NCBI GenBank assembly: GCA_050700385.1
Contig: JBOHGT010000233.1
Coordinates: 1-5,615, forward strand
Length of the DNA stretch: 5,615 nt
Origin: WHSY01 sp050700385
GTDB lineage: Bacteria > Actinomycetota > Actinomycetes > Mycobacteriales > Pseudonocardiaceae
Reading direction: 5' to 3'
Positions 1 to 5,608 of the stretch are shown one piece after another. The notes under the pieces are model-generated. The model saw only the letters and a program-made list of their open reading frames with translations, did not search any database and was not told where the DNA came from. Position 1 is the stretch's first letter, and every line of letters begins with the position of its first letter. The position numbers and the translations under genes are program-made.

Positions 1-61
1 CAGGGCACGTCCACCGATCAGTGCATAGACTTCTGTAGGATTCTACGTATGCTCACTTGTG

Positions 62-205
62 ATGAGCCCAGAAGATCGTACACGACCAGGCTGGGAATCC
101 GAGCACACCCACCCAGATCGTGAAGACTCACTCCGGCCCGTGGCACCTGATGCGATTGGAATCCAGCGACTACGCAGCGCGGTGCGCGACGCCGTGGCCC
201 CTTAA
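62..205 (+). CDS. Possible small ORF, 47 aa, function unknown
   Basis: An ATG at 62 opens a 47-codon frame ending at a TAA inside the perfect palindrome CCCTTAAGGG (199-208). The product would be hydrophilic and charged, rich in Arg, Asp and Pro, with no membrane segment and no domain I recognise. There is no ribosome site before the ATG. A TAGGAT hexamer at 36-41, like an actinobacterial -10 box, lies 20 bases upstream but has no convincing -35 partner. It converges on the Nudix remnant with only 5 bases between the stop codons. It may be a chance frame or the remnant of a larger gene. Confidence 0.2.
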   Translation: MSPEDRTRPGWESEHTHPDREDSLRPVAPDAIGIQRLRSAVRDAVAP

Positions 206-210
206 GGGCA

Positions 211-480
211 TTACTGGTAGAGCGTGGCGGGTTCAGTGAGCCTGCCGGCCAGGATCTCGCCCAGCAGTGAGGGCAGAGCCGTTGGCAGCAGCTTGTCGTG
301 GCAGTCGATCAAGTCGCCGTGACTCCACCACCGCCAGCCGAGCAGACCAGCTCGTTCGTTTCAGTGGGCCTGGTGGGCGTGGATGAGCAGGCGCGGTCGG
401 CCTGGTCGAGAAGGAGCACACGGGCTCCGATCCGCGGCGCGGCGCGGCGGTGGGCGCGGGCAACTGGGTTAGTGTCCCTC
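211..480 (-). pseudogene. Nudix hydrolase remnant, frameshifted and internally deleted
   Basis: Two non-contiguous pieces of a Nudix fold can be read on the minus strand. The N-terminal piece (about 434-390) reads RIGARVLLLDQADRA, like the first beta strands of Nudix enzymes. The frame then slips by one base and continues as RLLIHAHQAH (393-364) to an in-frame TGA at 363-361. Beyond that stop, in the same frame, NERAGLLGWRWWS leads into a C-terminus rich in Leu and Pro that ends LTEPATLYQ at a TAA (213-211). The WRWWS segment followed by a P..LP.LL..IL.G pattern is typical of the C-terminal end of bacterial Nudix hydrolases that clean nucleotide pools. The catalytic Nudix box (GX5EX7REUXEEXGU) and its flanks are absent, so the gene lost an internal segment as well as its frame and cannot be active. 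The C-terminal piece keeps strong G/C third positions, which suggests recent decay. The original start is not identified. Confidence 0.65.
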
Positions 481-538
481 GGTGCGTCGCTGGCTGCTGG
501 TCATCAGGCCAGCGCCGCACCTGCCCACGTCGTACTCG

Positions 539-883
539 CTAGAACAGCGTCAGGAGGCTGGTGGCGCTGGCGGGATCGGACGTTAGCAGCGCCTCGGACG
601 GTTCGACGGTAAGACACACCGTGAGCGCGGAATGGTCGCTGAGCCGGCTGGTGCGCAGCACCGCCATGTCGGGGTACATAGGTGCCCTGTTAAGCTGCCA
701 CACGATGTCGGGGGGGATACTGTCGAGCCGTTGCAGGACCAACGACGATGGTACGTAGTGGTGGTCGCAGAGCACCACCTTGTCCTCCTGCAGCTCAGCG
801 ATCTCCGCCCGTAGCGCGACGATCAGCGCGTCCCTCTGCGCCACCGCGTCCCGCAGCCCGGACAGCTCAGCAAGCAGCTCCAC
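539..883 (-). CDS. Hypothetical coiled-coil protein; 5' end probably lost to a frameshift
   Basis: From a GTG at 883 this frame encodes 114 residues. Residues 2-35 form a leucine-spaced amphipathic helix (ELLAELSGLRDAVAQRDALI and onward), a likely coiled coil. Residues 40-114 are a mixed segment with no family I recognise, ending SLLTLF. Third codon positions are strongly G/C from about 883 to 541, so this is real coding sequence. Upstream of 883 the same frame turns T-rich at third positions and Cys-rich, while the coding signal moves to the neighbouring frame (823-1008), which encodes a hydrophobic helix. No ribosome site precedes the GTG. I infer an original protein with an N-terminal membrane anchor followed by a coiled coil, split by a one-base loss near 880-900. 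Two overlapping genes or a sequencing error are alternatives. It diverges from the MazG-like gene. Confidence 0.5.
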   Translation of the reverse strand: MELLAELSGLRDAVAQRDALIVALRAEIAELQEDKVVLCDHHYVPSSLVLQRLDSIPPDIVWQLNRAPMYPDMAVLRTSRLSDHSALTVCLTVEPSEALLTSDPASATSLLTLF

Positions 884-1008
884 AGTGCAGGAATCATCGA
901 ACACGCCACGATGGTCACGATCACACCCGGGACGATCAAGCCGACACGCAGGGGAAACATCTGAGCAGTCCCGATCAAGCTGCCGCCGGCATGTAGCACC
1001 CACCTCAT
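823..1008 (-). CDS. Putative membrane-anchor segment, likely the N-terminal part of the frameshifted gene
   Basis: An ATG at 1008 opens a 61-codon frame. Residues 18-43 (FPLRVGLIVPGVIVTIVACS and onward to ALW) form one continuous hydrophobic stretch suited to a single transmembrane helix, preceded by a short Arg/His-containing tail. After about residue 45 the frame becomes Cys/Arg/Trp-rich and overlaps the coiled-coil frame, where it looks like non-coding read-out before its TGA. A second ATG (residue 17, position 960) is an equally plausible start; neither has a clear ribosome site. A -1 shift in the transcript near 880-900 would join this helix to the coiled coil. No slippery heptamer is evident, so mutation is more likely than programmed frameshifting. 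Confidence 0.35.
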   Translation of the reverse strand: MRWVLHAGGSLIGTAQMFPLRVGLIVPGVIVTIVACSMIPALWSCLLSCPGCGTRWRRGTR

Positions 1009-1104
1009 CCACGCACGTCAACGGCACCGTGTGAATGGACACCCTTGACCAGTGGTAGCTTGGCGCCCTCGCAGGACCTGACAGAAAGAAGCCAACGGTT
1101 AACC

Positions 1105-1461
1105 ATGGACGAACCTGTGTCGCCAGACTTGACGGTACGTGAGCTGAACGACTGGGCCAGGACGCAGGCAGAGCGGCTGCGTCGAGGGTTGGACGAGGTC
1201 GCCGCGAGCTACCCGGCGTTCATTCTGTCGCAGGCCGCCAAGCTCGCCGAGGAAGTTGGAGAGCTACAGGCCGAGGTGCTCGGGCACGCTGGTTACCAGA
1301 GGAAGAGCAAGGCCGGCTTTACGGCCGACACCATGGCCGGCGAGTTGGCCGACGTGATGATCTGCACGACGATCCTGGCCAGCTCGCACGGTATTGACCT
1401 CGGCAAAGCGCTGGCATCCAAGATCGAGAAGATTGAAGCTCGCCACCGTGGCGGCACGTAG
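1105..1461 (+). CDS. MazG-like nucleotide pyrophosphohydrolase
   Basis: This is a 118-residue all-alpha protein of the MazG / dUTPase-like NTP pyrophosphatase superfamily, whose members hydrolyse (d)NTPs to monophosphate and pyrophosphate with Mg2+ in the cytoplasm. The metal-binding pattern is intact: LAEEVGEL gives the EExxE motif (E49, E50, E53) and ELADVMIC gives the ExxD motif (E80, D83). The length matches the compact single-domain actinobacterial type rather than the long two-domain E. coli MazG. I chose the ATG at 1105 because the conserved part begins almost at once (LTVRELNDWARTQAERL). An in-frame TTG at 1045 would add 20 residues of unremarkable sequence. The ribosome site is weak: a purine-rich AGAAAGAAG ends about 13 bases before the ATG. 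The gene diverges from the coiled-coil gene and converges on the exonuclease-like gene with its TAG directly abutting theirs. Substrate is unknown. Confidence 0.85.
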   Translation: MDEPVSPDLTVRELNDWARTQAERLRRGLDEVAASYPAFILSQAAKLAEEVGELQAEVLGHAGYQRKSKAGFTADTMAGELADVMICTTILASSHGIDLGKALASKIEKIEARHRGGT

Positions 1462-1465
1462 CTAC
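1458..1465. other. Abutting convergent stop codons in the palindrome GTAGCTAC
   Basis: The TAG of the MazG-like gene (1459-1461) and the TAG of the exonuclease-like gene (complement of 1462-1464) touch with no spacer and lie in an 8-bp perfect palindrome. No GC-rich stem-loop terminator fits between the genes, so transcripts from the two sides may overlap at their 3' ends. Confidence 0.8.
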
Positions 1466-2235
1466 AACAGGGTCTCGAACTGGTTGCTCCTGACGTATTC
1501 CACTAGATCCCACATCTCCTGATGCATCAGTTGGTTGACATTTTGTGCGCCCATGCCGACCAACCCAAGACCAAGACATGCCACCAGCGCCGTTGACAAA
1601 CTGTGCCGCACGTTCAAGGTCAGGAGCTGCTCACGAATCAGCTCGTCACCGTGTTCAAGGAAGTCACGCTGCAACTTGGTCATCGAGCCTCGCGCTAGCT
1701 CGGGTTGTGTGACATTCAGCTTAAGGTCACCACAGACATCAACCAGCCGTCGGCTCGCACCCAGCGGCAAGTGGTCAACGTCGTAGCGGGTGTCGAAGAC
1801 ACGGCTGTCTTCCCCTCGCCTGGTACGCCAGAGCCCATAGGCATTCTCAACACCCGATAGCCTTGCACCTGTGACCGCGTTTTTCACGACGGATAAGTCA
1901 GACGAGAGTTGGTGTCCGGTCAGCACTGAGTCACTGGCGAGCCAGGCTTGCAGATCTCTATCAAAGGACGCGATCAGGGCTGCCTCGTCATCAGCTTGCG
2001 TTACGTACACCGACTTGAAGCCGAAGGTCGTCGGGTAACTGGCTAGGTCGTCGCCATCTTGCGGCCAGTGCAACAATACCATCGAGTAACAAAAGGGTCG
2101 CGAGCCGTTATGGATGTTGTAGTTCTTCGTCCACTCGACATCAAGTGCCACCATAAACCGCTCCGGTGCACCGAAGAACCGATCCGGACGAGCGAACGGG
2201 GCTTCAGGCCATTGAAGATTACTTGTGACGCGCAT
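1462..2235 (-). CDS. DEDD-type 3'-5' exonuclease-like (RNase H fold) protein with atypical last motif
   Basis: This 257-residue protein shows features of the DnaQ/RNase H-like 3'-5' exonuclease fold. MVALDVEWTKN supplies the exo I DxE motif (D32, E34), GHQLSSDLSVV resembles exo II (D113), and VFDTRYDVDHLPL (from about 146) matches the DT segment that usually follows exo II. The exo III site is odd: the expected H-x4-D or Y-x3-D reads RHSLSTALVA (H211), with no Asp at the usual spacing, so metal binding may be altered or a subfamily variant is present. The ATG at 2235 is preferred because GGAG lies 9 bases upstream; an in-frame TTG at 2241 is possible. The start overlaps the 3' end of the radical SAM gene by 17 bases, which suggests translational coupling and a shared job. 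Its G+C and G/C third positions are lower than those of the adjacent IS genes. An inactive nucleic-acid-binding relative is an alternative. Confidence 0.6.
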   Translation of the reverse strand: MRVTSNLQWPEAPFARPDRFFGAPERFMVALDVEWTKNYNIHNGSRPFCYSMVLLHWPQDGDDLASYPTTFGFKSVYVTQADDEAALIASFDRDLQAWLASDSVLTGHQLSSDLSVVKNAVTGARLSGVENAYGLWRTRRGEDSRVFDTRYDVDHLPLGASRRLVDVCGDLKLNVTQPELARGSMTKLQRDFLEHGDELIREQLLTLNVRHSLSTALVACLGLGLVGMGAQNVNQLMHQEMWDLVEYVRSNQFETLL

Positions 2236-2825
2236 CGACAATTACTCCGCTCCCATTTTCGCTTACTGAGATGCTCTTGCCAAGGTACTTGCGCAGATGG
2301 TTGAGCTTGAAGGTGTAGCGCTGCCAGATATCAGTAATTGGCTCCTCCTTCAAGTCGCCCAAGTACGCCACCTTATCTTCCGGCCCTCCTTGTTCACCCA
2401 GCTCGGCTACACCGCCATACACCGGCCAAGACCATGTCGAGCCGTCAGGGTAGACCAAGATTGAGTAGCCTTCCGTCTCTGGCGTCCAGGTGGTCATGCG
2501 GACGCCCGGTGTCCAGCCGTGCTCGTTGGCAAGCGCCTTCATGCTCTCGAAGAGCTGGGCAGACTCATCCAAGCTCAGGAACTCCGAGTCAGCCAGATGA
2601 AGGCCGTTTCCTTTCCTGATCGGGTGAATCAGTTTGATCTTGCCAGCTTCGAGCACGTCCGCTATCTGGTAGGTGAACGGCAGCGAGCTCAGCAGGCTTC
2701 GCAGCACTACGGCCGAGATCGACAGCGGCAAGCCAGCCCTCTTGAAGGCCAAGACGCCGCGCATCACCTGGTCATAGTCGCCTCGGACGCGATTGGTGGT
2801 GTTCCGTGGGCCTTCCAACCCCACG
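2219..2825 (-). pseudogene. Radical SAM protein, C-terminal half only (5' part removed by IS insertion)
   Basis: About 201 residues remain. The first, GLEGPRNTTNRVRGDYDQV, matches the middle of a radical SAM barrel, where SLDGP...HDxxRG is typical, followed by a helix and the strand LPLSISAVV. HPIRKGNGLHL (67-77) sits where the SAM-contacting PxGRG-like segment occurs. The end (VYPDGSTWSWPVYGG, then YLGDLKEEPITDIW at 154-167 and an Arg/Lys-rich tail) follows the SPASM/twitch layout with its LGNLxExSLxEIW signature, but the whole remnant contains no cysteine, so the auxiliary Fe-S cluster ligands are missing. The N-terminal CxxxCxxC motif is absent because IS21-family DNA begins at 2826. The GTG at 2824 is a chance codon at the junction with no ribosome site. 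The overlap with the exonuclease-like gene suggests a two-gene operon. The substrate cannot be read from the sequence. Confidence 0.7.
2245..2248 (-). promoter_or_regulatory. Ribosome binding site for the exonuclease-like gene
   Basis: GGAG on the minus strand stands 9 bases before the ATG at 2235 and only 3 bases before the competing TTG at 2241, which favours the ATG. It lies inside the end of the radical SAM coding sequence, so translation can start here even though that gene is truncated. Confidence 0.55.
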
Positions 2826-2849
2826 TGTGGACGATCAGGTAATTCCCCC
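2826..2849 (+). repeat. Left terminal inverted repeat of the IS21-family element
   Basis: These 24 bases match the reverse complement of 5592-5615 at 19 positions, including TGT at the tip, CGATCA in the middle and ATTCCCCC at the inner end. The left boundary is set by this match and by the loss of radical SAM coding sequence immediately outside it. Confidence 0.85.
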
Positions 2850-2876
2850 GGGCTGGGATCAAGTAATTCCCCCGGG
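2833..2876 (+). repeat. Left-end direct repeats L1 and L2, likely transposase binding sites
   Basis: Two 20-bp copies, 2833-2852 and 2857-2876, read GATCAnGTAATTCCCCCGGG and differ at a single base, with a 24-bp period. IS21-family ends characteristically carry several such repeats that bind the IstA transposase. L1 overlaps the terminal repeat and L2 lies between it and the istB stop. Confidence 0.75.
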
Positions 2877-2896
2877 TCTGGCCCGTGGTGGGCAGT

Positions 2897-3793
2897 CTAG
2901 GGGGTGGTCGTGGTCTCCTGGGTGAGGGCGCGCCCGGGTCGTTGGTGGGGTCGGTAGCTGGTTCCGTCCATGAGTAACTGGTGGCTGTTGTTGATCAGTC
3001 GGTCGAGTAGGGACTCGGCGACGACGGGGTTGGGGAACAGGGGGTACCAGTCGACCGGGGAGCGGTTGCTGGTCATGATCATTGACCGGGCGGCGCGTTC
3101 ATTGATGAGCTCGTAGAGGTCGTCGGCTTGGGTGGCGGTGAGTTCGCGCATGGCGAAGTCGTCGAGGATGAGCAGGTCGGGGCGGGCGAGTTCGCGTAGC
3201 CGGCGGGTCCAGGTGCCGTCGGCGTGCCCGCCGGCGAGGTCGGCTAGGGCGCGGCTGGTCTTGGTGAAGCGCACGTCGGCGCCGGCGCGCACGGCGAGGT
3301 GTCCGAGGGAGTGGGCGATGTGGGTCTTGCCGACCCCGACGGGGCCGTAGAGGATCACTGACTGGCCGGCTTGAACCCAGCGCAGCGCGGCCAGGTCGCG
3401 GATCGCCGCGGCGGGCAGCTTCGGGTTCGCGGTGAAGTCGAAGCCCTCCAGGGTGAGGGTCTGCTCGAAGCGGGCCCGGCGGGTGCGCCGGCCGATGGCG
3501 GCGGCGTCGCGGCGGGCGATCTCGTCGTGGCACAGCACCTGGAGGAACTCCAGGTGTCCGAGTTCACCGGCGCGGGCCTGGGCCAGGCGGGCGTCGAGGG
3601 TGCCGAGCATCCCGGACAGTTTCAGGGTGCGTAGCGCGGCGGTCAGCGCGTTGGTGTCGATGATCGTGGCGGTCGGGCTGCTCATGGAGGGTCCTGTCTG
3701 CGATGCGCCGGTGGCGGGGTTCGCGGTGGCGGGGTTCGCGGTGGCGCTGGTGGACCGGTCGGCGAGGGTGGCTGTGGTGGTGACCGTGGTCAT
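2897..3793 (-). CDS. istB: IS21-family helper ATPase IstB
   Basis: IstB is the AAA+/DnaC-like ATPase that binds target DNA and stimulates the IstA transposase. The 298-residue frame has an N-terminal helical IstB region (about 45-130, including LKLSGMLGTLDARLAQA), Walker A GPVGVGKT (150-157), Walker B LLILDD (207-212), a sensor-like SMIMTSN (237-243) and a candidate arginine finger in LLDRLINN (R265). Its ATG overlaps the istA stop as ATGA, the standard IS21 arrangement for coupled translation. A second ATG at 3685 has AGGA 6 bases upstream and would give 262 residues, nearer the usual IstB length. The extra 36 residues of the longer form are Ala/Thr/Pro-rich and encoded partly by a 15-bp tandem repeat. 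The open frame continues upstream of 3793 inside istA, but that part is an Arg/Pro-rich shadow. Confidence 0.92.
   Translation of the reverse strand: MTTVTTTATLADRSTSATANPATANPATGASQTGPSMSSPTATIIDTNALTAALRTLKLSGMLGTLDARLAQARAGELGHLEFLQVLCHDEIARRDAAAIGRRTRRARFEQTLTLEGFDFTANPKLPAAAIRDLAALRWVQAGQSVILYGPVGVGKTHIAHSLGHLAVRAGADVRFTKTSRALADLAGGHADGTWTRRLRELARPDLLILDDFAMRELTATQADDLYELINERAARSMIMTSNRSPVDWYPLFPNPVVAESLLDRLINNSHQLLMDGTSYRPHQRPGRALTQETTTTP
3692..3695 (-). promoter_or_regulatory. Ribosome binding site for the alternative istB start at 3685
   Basis: AGGA on the minus strand is 6 bases before the internal ATG at 3685, while the ATG at 3793 has no comparable site and would rely on coupling to istA termination. 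A short IstB of 262 residues may be the main product, or both forms may be made. Confidence 0.45.
3710..3746. repeat. 15-bp tandem repeat, about 2.5 copies, in the istB 5' extension
   Basis: The unit GGTGGCGGGGTTCGC occurs at 3710-3724 and 3725-3739 without mismatch, followed by a partial copy to 3746. Read on the minus strand it encodes the repeated ATANP segment (about residues 18-27) of the long IstB form. The unit is a multiple of three, so copy-number change would keep the frame. Confidence 0.8.
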
Positions 3794-5424
3794 GACGCGT
3801 CGTTCTGGCTGGTCACTGAGGTGTGGCCGTCGCCCGGGGCGGCGGTGGTGGCCCTGGGTGGGAGGTTCGCCTCGGCCGCGGTGGACAGGGCGATGACGTC
3901 GGCGAAGAGCTGCTCGGGCCCGTGCAGGTGCGCCGACGCGCCGCCGTCTCCGGTCGGGCGCGGGGCGGGGGTGGTCTCGGTGCCGGCGGCGAGGATGCCC
4001 TTGATGGTGCGATACGACGGGTCCCCGGCCGCGGTGGCGGTCGCGCAGGCGGCCTCGAGCCGCCCGGGGTCGTGCTTGTCGGCCAGCCCGAGCACGCCTT
4101 GGGCGGCGCGCAGCCGGAACAGGGCGTTCTCGGCGAGCAGCTCGTCGATCACCGCCTGGCAGGCCGGGCCGATCTCGGTCGCCTTGTTGCGGCACCAGGT
4201 CGGGGTGCGCATGTGGAACGCGATTTTTTCCGGCGGGTAGTCACCGAGGTCGGTCACCTTGCCCCGCTCCTTGCGGGGATGGGTCTTGATCAGCTGCCCG
4301 TCGACGAAGAACTGCACCATCGACGCGGTGGCCCGCGCGTCGACCCGCCCGCCCAGGTAGCGCCACGGGATGGAGTACAGCGCCCCGTCGACCTTGGCGT
4401 GGATGTCCGGGCCCACCATCGGGCGTGACCAGGACGCGAGCACGAACGATCCCACGGGCAGGGGGCGCAGCGCGGGCGCCTCGAGGGCGGCGAACACCGC
4501 CTCGGGCGCCGCCCCGTCGAGCGGCCGGCAGGCCCGCGCCCCGGCGACCTCGGTGCACCAGCGCACGGCCTCGGTGCGCATCGCCTCGAGCGAGATGAAC
4601 TCGCGGCCGGCCCAGAACGAGTCCCGCACGTAGGGCATCGGCCGCTCGACCTGCGGTTTGTCCTTCGGCTTGAACGCCCGCGCCGGATCGATCAGGGTGC
4701 CGTAGTGCGCGGCCAGCTCCGCATACGACCGGTTGATCTTCGGGTCGTACAGGTCCGGCTTGTCCACCCCGGTCTTGAGGTTGTCGGGCACCAGCCGGGC
4801 CGGCACACCTCCGAAGAACGCGAACGCCTCCACATGCGCGGCGGTCCACTCGGTCTGGTCCATGCTCAGCGTGGGCCGCACGAACATGTGCCGCGAGCAG
4901 GCCAGCACCATCACGAACGCCCACACCGCCCGCCGTCGCCCGGTGGCCGGATCGAGCCACATCCCCAGCCGGCCGTAGTCGATCTGGGCCTGCTCGCCCG
5001 GCGGCGATGCGTCGCGCAGCACCGTGACCTGCCCGCGGCGGGTCTGCTCGGGCAGGTTCGCACGCACCCACCGGCGCAGGCTGGCCACACTCGCGTCCAG
5101 GCCGTGCTCGTCGACGAGGCGCTGGTGGATCGTCGCCGCCGTCACCCCGGCCTTGAGCCCGGCGTTGATGTAGTCGCGGTGCACCTCGATCGCCGGCCAC
5201 GACACCTGCCGCAGCCGGGTGTCGGCCAGCTGCGGGAACCACTCCACGACCAGCTTGCGCCAGTCCGCCTCGGCCATCGGCGGCCCACCCGGGGCCAGGC
5301 CCGCCGCCTGCGCGGGAGCCACGTACTTGCGTAGCGTCTTGCGGTCCACTCCCAGGCTGGTCGCCAGCTCATACTGCGACCGCCCCGCATACCAGTGGAT
5401 CAAGATCTCCACGATGTCAATCAC
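3790..5424 (-). CDS. istA: IS21-family DDE transposase IstA
   Basis: IstA cuts and joins the IS ends. From a GTG at 5424 the protein has 544 residues. An N-terminal helix-turn-helix (about 8-36, HWYAGRSQYELATSLGVDRK) is followed by a second DNA-binding region and the RNase H-like core. The catalytic triad is complete: D149 in QIDYGRLGMW, D214 in VPDNLKTGV and E260 in KDKPQVERP. A beta-rich C-terminal domain (about 320-385, including ALYSIPWRYLG) and a Pro/Ala-rich tail follow. I prefer this start because AGGAGG lies 9 bases upstream. An upstream GTG at 5445 would add seven residues but places the ribosome site inside codons 3-5. The stop overlaps the istB ATG. The R1-R3 repeats sit between the start and the IS tip; I see no clear -35/-10 pair. 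Confidence 0.95.
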   Translation of the reverse strand: MIDIVEILIHWYAGRSQYELATSLGVDRKTLRKYVAPAQAAGLAPGGPPMAEADWRKLVVEWFPQLADTRLRQVSWPAIEVHRDYINAGLKAGVTAATIHQRLVDEHGLDASVASLRRWVRANLPEQTRRGQVTVLRDASPPGEQAQIDYGRLGMWLDPATGRRRAVWAFVMVLACSRHMFVRPTLSMDQTEWTAAHVEAFAFFGGVPARLVPDNLKTGVDKPDLYDPKINRSYAELAAHYGTLIDPARAFKPKDKPQVERPMPYVRDSFWAGREFISLEAMRTEAVRWCTEVAGARACRPLDGAAPEAVFAALEAPALRPLPVGSFVLASWSRPMVGPDIHAKVDGALYSIPWRYLGGRVDARATASMVQFFVDGQLIKTHPRKERGKVTDLGDYPPEKIAFHMRTPTWCRNKATEIGPACQAVIDELLAENALFRLRAAQGVLGLADKHDPGRLEAACATATAAGDPSYRTIKGILAAGTETTPAPRPTGDGGASAHLHGPEQLFADVIALSTAAEANLPPRATTAAPGDGHTSVTSQNDAS

Positions 5425-5433
5425 GTCGAAGGT

Positions 5434-5439
5434 CCTCCT
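5434..5439 (-). promoter_or_regulatory. Ribosome binding site of istA
   Basis: A perfect AGGAGG on the minus strand lies 9 bases before the GTG at 5424 and decides the istA start over the GTG at 5445. Confidence 0.7.
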
Positions 5440-5535
5440 CGGCACTCTCGGCTCCTCGCCTCGCTGCTCGGCAACGAGACGAAGCGTTCGGTCTGTCGAG
5501 AACCAGACCCGGCAGCGACACGCACGTCATCCCCC

Positions 5536-5608
5536 GGGGGAAAACCGTGACCGCCGGTGGGGGAATTACGTGATCGCCAACCCCTCACACTGGGGGAATA
5601 TCGTGATC
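5536..5608 (-). repeat. Right-end repeats R1, R2 and R3, likely transposase binding sites
   Basis: On the minus strand three copies of the same motif occur: GATCACGATATTCCCCC (5608-5592), GATCACGTAATTCCCCC (5575-5559) and a weaker GGTCACGGTTTTCCCCC (5552-5536). They point inward and mirror L1 and L2 at the other end, with spacings of 33 and 23 bases. R3 adjoins the 10-bp palindrome CCCCCGGGGG (5531-5540). They lie upstream of istA and could let the transposase repress its own promoter. Confidence 0.7.

Noticed and set aside
233..520. 95-codon minus-strand frame over the Nudix remnant
   Set aside because: The recognisable Nudix pieces lie in the other two minus frames; this frame reads as Arg/Pro/Ser noise.
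298..996. Plus-strand frames at 298-612, 561-758, 632-814, 748-996 and 780-1034
   Set aside because: They have Arg/Ser/Pro-rich, low-complexity products, while codon bias in this stretch supports the minus strand.
1045..1073. TTGACC as a -35 box for the MazG-like gene
   Set aside because: No -10-like hexamer is found 16-18 bases downstream.
1045..1104. TTG start of the MazG-like gene 20 codons upstream
   Set aside because: The added residues do not resemble the family N-terminus and no ribosome site precedes the TTG.
1535..2842. Plus-strand frames opposite the exonuclease-like and radical SAM genes
   Set aside because: They are antisense to sequences with family motifs and show no motif of their own.
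3794..4195. Upstream extension of the istB frame to a 432-residue protein
   Set aside because: The added residues are Arg/Pro-rich read-out of the istA 3' end; conserved IstB sequence begins only after 3685.
4241..5242. 333-codon open frame on the minus strand inside istA
   Set aside because: It is Arg/Ala/Gly/Pro-rich shadow translation of istA in another frame, common in high-GC DNA, with no domain pattern.
3371..5334. Several plus-strand open frames of 70-209 codons opposite istA and istB
   Set aside because: All are antisense shadows of genes with intact catalytic motifs; none shows its own motif or ribosome site.
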